NCBI RefSeq assembly: GCF_030161395.1
Contig: NZ_BSST01000001.1
Location: forward strand, 3,534,001 to 3,598,000
DNA length: 64,000 nt
DNA from: Thalassotalea insulae
GTDB taxonomy: Bacteria; Pseudomonadota; Gammaproteobacteria; Enterobacterales; Alteromonadaceae
Direction: 5' to 3'
Below, piece after piece: positions 7,995 to 15,441 of the stretch; positions within the stretch are counted from its first letter, which is position 1; each line of letters begins with the position of its first letter. Both the position numbers and the translations under genes were made by a program. The notes beneath the pieces are model-generated. The model was not told where the DNA came from. It saw only the letters and a list, made by a program, of their open reading frames with translations, and did no database searches.

Positions 7995-8912
7995 ATGAAG
8001 TATACTTCAAATCCTCATTTTGCGTTAGATAGTTCACGGTTAATTTATGGCTGTATGCGTATTACGGGTGATAATAGCAGCGACGATCGACAAAAAGGCA
8101 AATTGGCGATCAGGACGGCAATTGACGAAGGTTATAACCATTTTGATCATGCAGATATCTACGGTGGCGGAGCATGTGAGTCACTGTTTGGGGAATTATT
8201 AAAAGAATCCCCTGAATTACGTGAAAAAATGATCATTACCTCAAAAGCTGGTATCCGGCCAAGGGTGAGTCCAACAGATTATGCGCCGACCCGTTATGAC
8301 TTTAGCCAGCGCTATATTCTTGACAGTGTTGAAGCTTCGCTTACCCGACTTGGTATTGAGCAATTAGATATGTTTTTATTGCATCGTCCTGATTTTTTAA
8401 TGGACGCGCATGAGGTCGCGGAAACTTTTGCCAAACTCAAGGCTAGTGGTAAGGTCAAAGCGTTTGGCGTCAGTAATTTTAGCCATTCTCAGGTCGAATT
8501 ATTACGTTCGGTATTACCTATGCCGCTAGTGGCAAATCAGGTAGAGATCAATATTCATAATGTTGATGTGTTTAATAATGGCGTGTTAGATCAATGCCAG
8601 CAACATGGTATTATGCCTATTGCCTGGTGTCCGTTAGGCGGCGTTGCTTATTCTGCCTGGGGCAATACTTTTAGCGTTGCTGATGAACAGCGTATTGAAA
8701 ATGAGTTGAACCAACAAGCGGAAAAATATCAATGCCAGCCTTGGCAGGTAATTCTCGCTTGGTTAATGTGCCATCCGGTTGGCATTATGCCGATTGTCGG
8801 TTCAACCAATCCAACGCGGATCGCGGATGCTAAAGCGGCATTATTGCTAAATTATTCGCGTGAAGACTGGTATCGGTTATTTGAAGCGAGAAATGGCGAG
8901 TCAGTGCCTTAG
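7995..8912 (+). CDS. Aldo/keto reductase, YdhF-like
   Basis: A 305-residue NADPH-dependent aldo/keto reductase of the YdhF type (E. coli YdhF 298 aa). The catalytic tetrad is visible: Asp and Tyr in FDHADIYGGG, Lys in ITSKAG and His in LLHRPD; the cofactor-binding region is PIVGSTNPTRI near the C-terminus. The frame is open further to a TTG at 7956, but ATG 7995 with GGAA about nine bases upstream and the start MKYTSNPHF fits the family. Physiological substrate unknown. It is convergent with the aromatic permease gene. Confidence 0.9.
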   Translation: MKYTSNPHFALDSSRLIYGCMRITGDNSSDDRQKGKLAIRTAIDEGYNHFDHADIYGGGACESLFGELLKESPELREKMIITSKAGIRPRVSPTDYAPTRYDFSQRYILDSVEASLTRLGIEQLDMFLLHRPDFLMDAHEVAETFAKLKASGKVKAFGVSNFSHSQVELLRSVLPMPLVANQVEINIHNVDVFNNGVLDQCQQHGIMPIAWCPLGGVAYSAWGNTFSVADEQRIENELNQQAEKYQCQPWQVILAWLMCHPVGIMPIVGSTNPTRIADAKAALLLNYSREDWYRLFEARNGESVP

Positions 8913-8950
8913 TTAGAGTTAGCTTGTATCTTTATTAAGTGCTGATAGTT

Positions 8951-8983
8951 AGCTCGTTAATGGCTAAAAAAGATTAACGAGCT
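8951..8983. terminator. Hairpin between convergent genes
   Basis: An 11-bp perfect inverted repeat (AGCTCGTTAAT at 8951-8961, complement at 8973-8983, 11-base loop) lies between the aldo/keto reductase and permease stops. No strong U-tract follows on either side, so intrinsic termination is only probable. Confidence 0.5.
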
Positions 8984-9001
8984 GGTTCAAGCATATCTTA
9001 A

Positions 9002-10210
9002 TTAGCCAACGCTAGGGAGTAGGCCTACCATTTGCGCACATTGTGCACCAATCACGATAACTCCTGCGATAGTGGCGCCCGCTAAACCGAAAGTGCCGCC
9101 TTTAACCTGATAAGAGTCCGCGCTTAGGTCTTGTTGTTTGCGTTGTCTCCATACCATAGCAACGGGTAAAAATACGGCCAGTATTACCAGCGCTATTGCC
9201 GCATAACCTAAGGCAATAATAAATCCTTGTGGATAAAATAAGGCAAAGCCAAGTGGAGGTAAAAATGTGACTACAGCGGTAATTAAACGATCTTTTTTAT
9301 TATTCCCTTTATTGAGCGCATCGGTAAAAAAATCAAATAAGCCTAAACTCACACCTAAAAACGAAGTGGCCAGCGCTAAATCTGCAAAAATAGTGATTGC
9401 ATAACTAACCGTTGAGTCATGTAATAGCGCACTGATGCTGGCGATAAAACCGGTTAACCCATCACTGGCTAGTAAATGTTCTTGAGTCATTAATCCCTGG
9501 CTGATCACTTGCCATAATAGATAAATGATCAGCGGAAATGCTGCGCCGATAACCATTATTTTACGTAACAATTTAACGTCTATACCGACGTATTTAACTA
9601 CTGATGGGATAGAGCCATGAAAACCAAATGAAGTAAAAACCACAGGGATTGCTGACAATATTAAGCCTTTTTCTATCGGCATTTCTAATAAATGCTGGCC
9701 CTGAACATGGGGTGTTAGCATAAAAAACATGGTGGCAAGCACCATCACTTTTATCGTAAACAGTAATCGATTGACCTTATCAACCGTACCAGTACCTAAG
9801 GTAATAATAGAGCCAAATAATAGCGCGAAGATCACGACGCTTACTTGGGGAGACAGTGCGAATGAAAACCAGCGATCAACATTGGTTTGCAGTTGTGAGC
9901 CGCCGCCTGAAATGTATGCGGCACATAAGGCATAAAACAAAAATATCATCGAACAATTAGCAATGACTTGTCCTTTACGACCAAGCAGTGATTTGGCTAG
10001 CGTGTTTAAAGTGGCATTTTCATCTGCATGCTGGTGTACTTCCAACATGAGCAAGGCGGTATAAGTCATTAATGACCAAGTTAAAAACAAAATAACAATT
10101 GCGGCACTAAAACCTAAGCCTGCAGAAGCGATAGGAAGTGCCAGCATACCTGCTCCTATTGTGGTGCCGGCAATAATTAGAATACTTCCGAGAGTTTTAC
10201 TATTAATCAC
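9002..10210 (-). CDS. Aromatic amino-acid permease (Mtr/TyrP/TnaB family)
   Basis: A 402-residue inner-membrane transporter of the hydroxy/aromatic amino-acid permease family with about 11 membrane segments. The start LGSILIIAGTTIGAGMLALP (residues 7-26) is the family's substrate-binding first helix, and the FHGSIPSVVKYVG segment near residue 196 is typical of tryptophan/tyrosine-specific members. Which of Trp, Tyr or Phe it carries cannot be decided. A TyrR-box-like sequence lies 116 bases upstream of the start, which fits control by aromatic amino acids. Single-gene unit. Confidence 0.9.
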   Translation of the reverse strand: MINSKTLGSILIIAGTTIGAGMLALPIASAGLGFSAAIVILFLTWSLMTYTALLMLEVHQHADENATLNTLAKSLLGRKGQVIANCSMIFLFYALCAAYISGGGSQLQTNVDRWFSFALSPQVSVVIFALLFGSIITLGTGTVDKVNRLLFTIKVMVLATMFFMLTPHVQGQHLLEMPIEKGLILSAIPVVFTSFGFHGSIPSVVKYVGIDVKLLRKIMVIGAAFPLIIYLLWQVISQGLMTQEHLLASDGLTGFIASISALLHDSTVSYAITIFADLALATSFLGVSLGLFDFFTDALNKGNNKKDRLITAVVTFLPPLGFALFYPQGFIIALGYAAIALVILAVFLPVAMVWRQRKQQDLSADSYQVKGGTFGLAGATIAGVIVIGAQCAQMVGLLPSVG

Positions 10211-10325
10211 TTGTTATGCCTTTTATTGTTGTGCCCAGAGGGTTAGTAGACAAATTAGAAGGCAGTAACTTAAAAGCTGGCTAGGGAAAAAGGAATTATC
10301 TACCGGCAATTAGCGTAATTAGCAT

Positions 10326-10343
10326 TGTAGCTATAAATTTACA
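10326..10343 (-). promoter_or_regulatory. Candidate TyrR box upstream of the aromatic permease
   Basis: The 18-bp sequence reads TGTAAATTTATAGCTACA on the minus strand. It matches the TyrR consensus TGTAAA-N6-TTTACA with a perfect first half and the key G and C spaced 14 bases apart; only two positions of the second half deviate. TyrR is known to control mtr and tyrP in E. coli. Whether this genome encodes TyrR is not visible here. Confidence 0.6.
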
Positions 10344-10463
10344 GCGAAAACCAGTACCAGGCTATTATGAAAATATTTTTTATAGTTATTTATTGAAATA
10401 TAAAAGAAATATTTAAAAGTGAGTTGTGGCTATTAATTGACAAGCATATAAAAACGATGTCAG

Positions 10464-10491
10464 TGCGCCCTTATTTGACGGTAAGGGCGCA
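10464..10491 (-). terminator. Terminator of the AhpD-like gene
   Basis: A perfect 10-bp stem (TGCGCCCTTA at 10464-10473 with TAAGGGCGCA at 10482-10491, 8-base loop) starts 9 bases past the stop codon at 10501. On the minus strand a TTTTT run follows about 9 bases after the stem. Confidence 0.75.
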
Positions 10492-10500
10492 TTTATTAGA

Positions 10501-11103
10501 TTAAATATGCTTACCACGACTCCAGCTTGAATTGTTGAGCAGACGTTCGCCGGCATTGACGGCACCGTCTTCCATGGTTGTGCCCATTGAGTCATTCCAG
10601 CGATTTAAATAACCAAAGAGTGCGATAACTCCAAGAATTTCAACTATTTCACCTTCATCCCAGTGTTGATGGAGTGCATCTGCTATTTCACTGTCAACCG
10701 CATTAGGAACACTCGACGCCGCCAGGGCAAATTCAAATGCTGCTTTTTCTGCTTCTGTATATAAATCACTGTCTCTAAATGACCATATGTTAGCTAAGCG
10801 AGCTTCAGAACCTCCATAGCGCTCAGCAGCTAAAATGGTATGGGCTTCACAATATCGGCAACCCGTATTAGCACTGGTTAAGTAACCAATCAAACGCTTT
10901 TGTTCTGAGGTCACTCGTCCCTCATTGGCCATGACCGCTTTATTTAGGTTAATAAAGGCAGTTGCGATGGCAGGGCGGCGCTGCATCGTTAAAACACTAT
11001 TAGGACAAAAACCTAAGGTTTCATTAAAAAACTTTGCTAATTCAGTAACTTCTGGATTTTCATCACAGGCAAGAGGTTTGACTAACGGCATATATTTCTC
11101 CAA
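10501..11103 (-). CDS. AhpD-like / carboxymuconolactone decarboxylase family peroxidase-related protein
   Basis: A 200-residue all-helical protein of the CMD/AhpD superfamily. The redox motif CRYCEAH (about residues 77-83) gives the CxxC pair and following His used by AhpD-type alkylhydroperoxidases, placed after the ERLIGYLTSANTG-like helix. It is likely to reduce peroxides or act as a thiol oxidoreductase; the exact substrate is unknown. It is divergent from a MarR-family regulator, with a perfect 20-bp palindrome 38 bases upstream of its start, the layout typical of a repressor controlling an oxidative or toxic-compound response gene. Confidence 0.87.
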   Translation of the reverse strand: MEKYMPLVKPLACDENPEVTELAKFFNETLGFCPNSVLTMQRRPAIATAFINLNKAVMANEGRVTSEQKRLIGYLTSANTGCRYCEAHTILAAERYGGSEARLANIWSFRDSDLYTEAEKAAFEFALAASSVPNAVDSEIADALHQHWDEGEIVEILGVIALFGYLNRWNDSMGTTMEDGAVNAGERLLNNSSWSRGKHI

Positions 11104-11140
11104 AGAATGAACGGCTCATTTGGTATTACCATAAAATATT

Positions 11141-11160
11141 TATATTGCATATGCAATATA
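11141..11160. promoter_or_regulatory. Perfect 20-bp palindrome, probable MarR operator
   Basis: TATATTGCAT is followed directly by its exact reverse complement ATGCAATATA. The core TTGCATATGCAA is of the size and symmetry bound by MarR dimers. It lies in the divergent region, 38 bases from the AhpD-like start and about 120 from the marR start, so binding would most directly block the AhpD-like promoter. Confidence 0.7.
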
Positions 11161-11281
11161 TTGTTGGCATTGGTAAACGGTTAGCTCTTTATTTATTTTC
11201 AGAAAATGATAAAGTTTCGGCAACAATTGCTTACATAGGCGTAATACCATTAATAAGTCAGTACGTAGTCAAGCCTTTCAA

Positions 11282-11827
11282 TTGACGGAAGAAATAGATA
11301 AACCACTCGATCTTTCCAGTCATTTACCATTTCGTATTGCTGTGGTCAGTAATCTATTAGCACTTAATCGTGATTGGAAAATTCGCAACTTGTCAGATCT
11401 TGATCCGAGAGAAATGCGGGTACTGATCAACATTGGTTCTTATATGCCAATTAAATCTGCTGATATTGCTTATCAATCACGACTGGATTCTTATACCGTT
11501 AGCCGGGCGGTTAAAAAACTATTAGCATTGGATTTAATTGAGTCTCAAACAGATCTATATAAGAAAAATGTCAAAAACCTAGTGTTAAATGACCGAGGAA
11601 AAGAATTATATCAACGTCTTATTGCTGCGCTAGATGAACGCTCTAAGCAATTGGAAAAAGTATTAACACAAGATGAGTTAACGTTGTTTTATACCATGCT
11701 AGAAAAGGTAGAGAATAAAGCGGAACAGTTGCTGGCTGAACAGGCAAGAGACTTAATTAACAGTGGCTTAGATGCTCCGGCAGATCAAAAAGAATTGATT
11801 CGTTGGTATAAAAAAAGTTCGAGCTAA
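11282..11827 (+). CDS. MarR-family transcriptional regulator
   Basis: A 181-residue winged-helix regulator: dimerisation helices at both ends and a wHTH in the middle (SADIAYQSRLDSYTVSRAVKKLLALDLIESQ, recognition helix near residues 70-85), with the wing at KKNVKNLVLNDRG. The only plausible start is TTG 11282: the in-frame upstream stretch has no ATG or GTG before a stop, and the conserved N-terminus begins right after it. No clear ribosome site is visible, so the start is moderately certain. It probably represses the divergent AhpD-like gene. Its last 65 bases recur in damaged form near 15224. Confidence 0.86.
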   Translation: MTEEIDKPLDLSSHLPFRIAVVSNLLALNRDWKIRNLSDLDPREMRVLINIGSYMPIKSADIAYQSRLDSYTVSRAVKKLLALDLIESQTDLYKKNVKNLVLNDRGKELYQRLIAALDERSKQLEKVLTQDELTLFYTMLEKVENKAEQLLAEQARDLINSGLDAPADQKELIRWYKKSSS

Positions 11828-11952
11828 CAATGGTGACTTTTCTGCTGTATATCGAAAACTTTTAATCAATCACACAATAAAAGCAATAAGTTTAATATGG
11901 GCATTGCCCACGCTTTGTCGCTTGTTATTTTTCGTGTTTTAAACAGCATTCA

Positions 11953-11980
11953 AGGGTAATAACGACAATTTGTTATTACC
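11953..11980. terminator. Bidirectional terminator between marR and the esterase gene
   Basis: A perfect 10-bp stem, GGGTAATAAC at 11953-11962 and GTTATTACCC at 11971-11980, with an 8-base loop, lies between convergent genes. The plus side continues CTGTTTTACC; the minus side TTGAATGCTGTTT. Confidence 0.65.
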
Positions 11981-12008
11981 CCTGTTTTACCAAGCGTTAA
12001 TTGTTAAT

Positions 12009-12941
12009 TTAGTCAAGCAAGTAGCTATAGATGCTCAATAACGCTTTAGCCTGATAATTAGACTCGTGAGCAACATTGGTCATTTTTGACAGCGCTAAAC
12101 TTTTTGCACAACTTTTGTAACGTTCCGTAATGGTTTTTTCGCTGGTACTAGTTACACCGGCCTGCTCTGTAGTATCTGTACTCTGCGCGCACCCATTTTT
12201 TTTTCGCCAATGATCGATGGTTTCATCAACAGATATTATATGGCCGGTACCTCGCCCGTCAAAAGGCACATCACTATCTGTTGGACTATGAAAGTGGTGA
12301 AGGTTTACTGGGGTTGAGGTAGAGCAGTTGGCCAAGTCTCCTCGGTATTGCCCGGCAAGCGAAACAATAGCGGTGATCTGCTCTGGCATAACGCAGGCAA
12401 GCTTATAAGCCATAAAACCACCGGCAGAATAACCAAAGATAAAAAGTTTGTCAGCGCTAACATTATAATCTGCTTTTACTTTTGTGATGAGTTCAGTTAA
12501 ATAGTCGGTATCTGAATTGGCAACATTCTGGCTACTATTATTACTAGACCAGCCCCACATAGTATTATTTCCCTTCGGACTTACCGCAACGAGGTTATAT
12601 GTGTCGGCTAACATTTTCGCATTAAAAATTGACGAAACTTTATTCGGTGTTCCTGGTGCGCCATGCAAAAGTAATGCAACCCCTTGGGCATTTTGTCCTG
12701 CAGGTTGATATAAAAGACTGTCTCTATTACTGACTGTTAAGCATTCATAGCCACCTTCTAATGATAGCCCAGCACAGGCAACTGGATCTTCAACAGTAGG
12801 AACTGGAGTTGACTCATTTCCACCTCCGCCACTGCCACCACCACAAGCGGTTAGTGCTAAAGATAACAACAAGGATGGCGCAGTAGTTAAGCGTGTTAAT
12901 TGACGGTTTGTTTTCATTGTATTATTTACCATTTTTTTCAT
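12009..12941 (-). CDS. Lipoprotein esterase / PHB-depolymerase-like alpha/beta hydrolase
   Basis: A 310-residue predicted lipoprotein. Its signal peptide ends in a lipobox LTAC at Cys33, followed by a glycine-rich linker. The hydrolase core has LLLHGAPG, the nucleophile elbow GYSAGG (around residue 170), an acid region SPTDSDVPFDG and a late His in AHESNY near residue 292, the arrangement of poly(3-hydroxybutyrate) depolymerase/feruloyl-esterase-like enzymes. It probably acts on an extracellular or periplasmic ester; the substrate is unknown. The first ATG is favoured by an AAAGGGG ribosome site about nine bases upstream. It diverges from a CadC-like regulator, its likely controller. Confidence 0.82.
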   Translation of the reverse strand: MKKMVNNTMKTNRQLTRLTTAPSLLLSLALTACGGGSGGGGNESTPVPTVEDPVACAGLSLEGGYECLTVSNRDSLLYQPAGQNAQGVALLLHGAPGTPNKVSSIFNAKMLADTYNLVAVSPKGNNTMWGWSSNNSSQNVANSDTDYLTELITKVKADYNVSADKLFIFGYSAGGFMAYKLACVMPEQITAIVSLAGQYRGDLANCSTSTPVNLHHFHSPTDSDVPFDGRGTGHIISVDETIDHWRKKNGCAQSTDTTEQAGVTSTSEKTITERYKSCAKSLALSKMTNVAHESNYQAKALLSIYSYLLD

Positions 12942-13013
12942 TGGGCAGCCCCTTTATTTCCAAATCTGTCGAACATAGTGTTAATCTTGTTCCATTAAGG
13001 CAATAACCGTCAG

Positions 13014-13041
13014 GTAATGAAATAGTAATGATTTGGTAATG
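13014..13041. promoter_or_regulatory. Three GTAATG direct repeats at exact 11-bp spacing
   Basis: GTAATG occurs at 13014, 13025 and 13036, exactly one helical turn apart, in the 129-bp region between the esterase and the CadC-like regulator; a fourth copy overlaps the regulator's own start at 13068. OmpR/PhoB-type winged helices, the class present in the adjacent regulator, bind head-to-tail repeats of about 11 bp, so this is a candidate operator. Confidence 0.55.
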
Positions 13042-13070
13042 CCATAAATATTAAGGGGATAGAACCGGTA

Positions 13071-15185
13071 ATGAGATTTGTTTTTAGAGAGTTCGTTGTT
13101 GACAGCTCTTTATTTATGCTGACAAAAAATGGCCAAAAAATAGAATTAGAGCCAAGAGTATTTGAATTATTATTGTATTTTTGTCGCAATCCTAATACAG
13201 CTATTTCCAGAGAACAGTTGATTGAGCAAGTTTGGCAACAAAGAATTGTTAGCTACGCCGCCATAAATCGAGCCGTTAGTGAATTAAGGAAAGTCATAGA
13301 GCAATATCCTGCTCAACCGGAAATTATCACAACCATTAGCAAAGTTGGTTATCAATTTACTATTACACCGACCACTCAAGAACAAATAAGTGATGAAAAA
13401 GGTATAAACACTAATGAGACTCAGGAAAATTTAAATACTTATTCACCCTCAATTGCGGCCATAAAAGCGGGTAAATTATTTAATTTCTCCGTTAATAGAA
13501 AACTCATTGTGAGTTTAGTGTTAGTTTTGGCAATGATTATCCTTGCTATTGTTACCGTGACACAGCCATTTTCTTCACAGAAGGAACACGTTCCTGTTCG
13601 TGCAAATATAGTGGAACAGCCTTTAATCTCGCTAAAAGGCATAGCCAATAAAGCGCAACTCTCACCAAACGGTAAGGATTTACTCTTTATTCATCGAGAA
13701 AAACCAAACGACAATGCGATGATTTGGTTGCAATTTGCTAATGGTACACAGCAGCAGCTTACATATGATAGTTATTATTATGTTTTTGCGATTTTTGGCG
13801 CAGAAAACCAAATTATTGCTACTCGATTTAATAACCTACATCAGCGCCAATGTGAAATTGTTAGCATAGATATTAAAAAGCAGATCATTAGTCCGATAAT
13901 AGCCTGTGCTGAACGGGCAGTGACCATGCTGGCCTATAACAATCATTCCAATACCATATATTTTAATTATCGGACGCAGTTAAATGCACCGTTTTCTATC
14001 CATGCCTATCAACTAGCCACTGGTCGGTTACAACAATTGACCTTTGCTTATAGTGGTGGAAATATTCGTGGCGACTACAGGTTAGCACTATCGCCTTCAC
14101 AGGATAAGTTAGCAGTACTTGAATATCAGGAAAACAGCAGTGCAGCGCTTAAGGTTTTGGATCTGGCGAGCAAAGGGGTTGAATATCACCAGCAGGCGTT
14201 TAACACTAACGCCAGTATTTCCTGGCTTACTAATAGCCAACTTATTGTTGCAGATAGTCAAGGAGTGCATCGCTATGATATTCAAAGTAAAAAGCTGAGT
14301 ACAATTAAGGCATTGAGTGATATCGGCTCTGTTTCTGCTCATGCTAGTAGTGGTACAATAGTATTTGATAGGGGCGCAACTGTTGCCAACCTTTATCAAT
14401 TTAGTATTAACAACTCAGATGCTCTCAATAGTAAACGGGCGATCACTGCTACCAATTTTGTTAACTATCACCCACAGTTAGCTAATCGTTCAAATAAAGT
14501 TGCTTATTTGTCAACAGATAATGGTGAAGCTCAGGTCATGGTCAAACCTGAAAACGCGAATGCCTTTAAAACACAATTTCAGGAAAAAGTTAAAAGTTTA
14601 GCCAATTTTCACTGGTCGCCAGACGATAATTACCTTATCGCCAGTATTAACAATGAACTGCACATGTTTAATGAACAAACTAGGCTGTGGCGGCAATTAT
14701 TATCTGAGAATCATAATGTGCATTTCGTCTATTTTGCCAATCAAGAACAGCTCATTTTTAGTTCTGACTATAGTGGTGATTGGCAAATTTGGCAGTTAGA
14801 TATAAACAATGGTCAGGTTAGCCAGTTGACAACAAGTGGAGGCTATAGTGCACAAGGTGATCCAAATGATGGTTACCTATACTTAACAAAATTTAATGCT
14901 GTAGGCCTGTATCGCTTAAACCTAGCCACTAAAGAAGAGCAGCTCATTATTGGTGATTTTCCACGAACCTCCTGGAAAAAATGGCAACTAAGAGCTGGTA
15001 CTATTTATTATATGAATGAACGGCATATTATGGCGTTTGATATCAAGCGAGAGACCAATCAAACTGTGATGAGCTATGGCGAGCGTGCTCAGGTACTGTT
15101 TTCGGTATCTTATGATGAAAAATCCCTACAACATGCAGTGATAGAACAATCAAATAGTAATATTTGGTTATTAAAAATGAAGTAA
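13071..15185 (+). CDS. CadC/TolB-like transmembrane transcriptional regulator
   Basis: A 704-residue one-component regulator. Residues 1-98 form an OmpR/PhoB-type winged helix (LEPRVFELLLYFCRNPNTAI, then the recognition part SYAAINRAVSELRKVI and the wing IITTISKVGYQF). A linker leads to one membrane helix at about residues 145-164, and the remaining 540 residues look like a TolB-type beta-propeller with repeated segments (NGKDLLFIHRE, SPSQDKLAVLEY, SPDDNYLIASI, YSGDWQIWQLDIN). It would bind DNA from the membrane and sense a periplasmic cue. It diverges from the lipoprotein esterase, its probable target, with 11-bp spaced direct repeats between them. Confidence 0.88.
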   Translation: MRFVFREFVVDSSLFMLTKNGQKIELEPRVFELLLYFCRNPNTAISREQLIEQVWQQRIVSYAAINRAVSELRKVIEQYPAQPEIITTISKVGYQFTITPTTQEQISDEKGINTNETQENLNTYSPSIAAIKAGKLFNFSVNRKLIVSLVLVLAMIILAIVTVTQPFSSQKEHVPVRANIVEQPLISLKGIANKAQLSPNGKDLLFIHREKPNDNAMIWLQFANGTQQQLTYDSYYYVFAIFGAENQIIATRFNNLHQRQCEIVSIDIKKQIISPIIACAERAVTMLAYNNHSNTIYFNYRTQLNAPFSIHAYQLATGRLQQLTFAYSGGNIRGDYRLALSPSQDKLAVLEYQENSSAALKVLDLASKGVEYHQQAFNTNASISWLTNSQLIVADSQGVHRYDIQSKKLSTIKALSDIGSVSAHASSGTIVFDRGATVANLYQFSINNSDALNSKRAITATNFVNYHPQLANRSNKVAYLSTDNGEAQVMVKPENANAFKTQFQEKVKSLANFHWSPDDNYLIASINNELHMFNEQTRLWRQLLSENHNVHFVYFANQEQLIFSSDYSGDWQIWQLDINNGQVSQLTTSGGYSAQGDPNDGYLYLTKFNAVGLYRLNLATKEEQLIIGDFPRTSWKKWQLRAGTIYYMNERHIMAFDIKRETNQTVMSYGERAQVLFSVSYDEKSLQHAVIEQSNSNIWLLKMK

Positions 15186-15223
15186 GGCCTAATAGTGTTA
15201 TTTTCGTATATTATTGAGCCGTT

Positions 15224-15288
15224 GTGGTTTAGATGCTCGACAGATCAAAAAGAATTGATTCGCTGGTATTAAAAAAACTCAAGCTGAC
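15224..15288 (+). pseudogene. Decayed copy of the marR 3' end
   Basis: This stretch aligns with the last codons and stop of the MarR gene at 11763-11828, with one single-base deletion and roughly nine substitutions. A 22-base block is identical (15241-15262 and 11781-11802). It lies just after the CadC-like gene, so the esterase/CadC-like pair is bracketed by two direct copies 3460 bp apart. The deletion breaks the frame and no upstream marR sequence is recognisable, so it is a remnant only. Confidence 0.75.
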
Positions 15289-15318
15289 TTTATTTCGCAC
15301 CTATAATAAATTATTGAT

Positions 15319-15337
15319 TTACATTAAAATAATGTAA
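15319..15337. repeat. Short palindrome upstream of the PAS-GGDEF gene
   Basis: TTACATTAAAATAATGTAA is an 8-bp perfect inverted repeat around AAA, about 105 bases before the PAS-GGDEF start. It may be an operator; chance occurrence in AT-rich DNA cannot be excluded. Confidence 0.35.
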
Positions 15338-15441
15338 TGGTGATGGTACTACAGTTATCATTATTAATTGCGAGTTTCGCTAGCATCTAGGATGTCAATG
15401 CTATACTCGATGGATAAGGGCTTGGGGTCGATAAGGTAATA

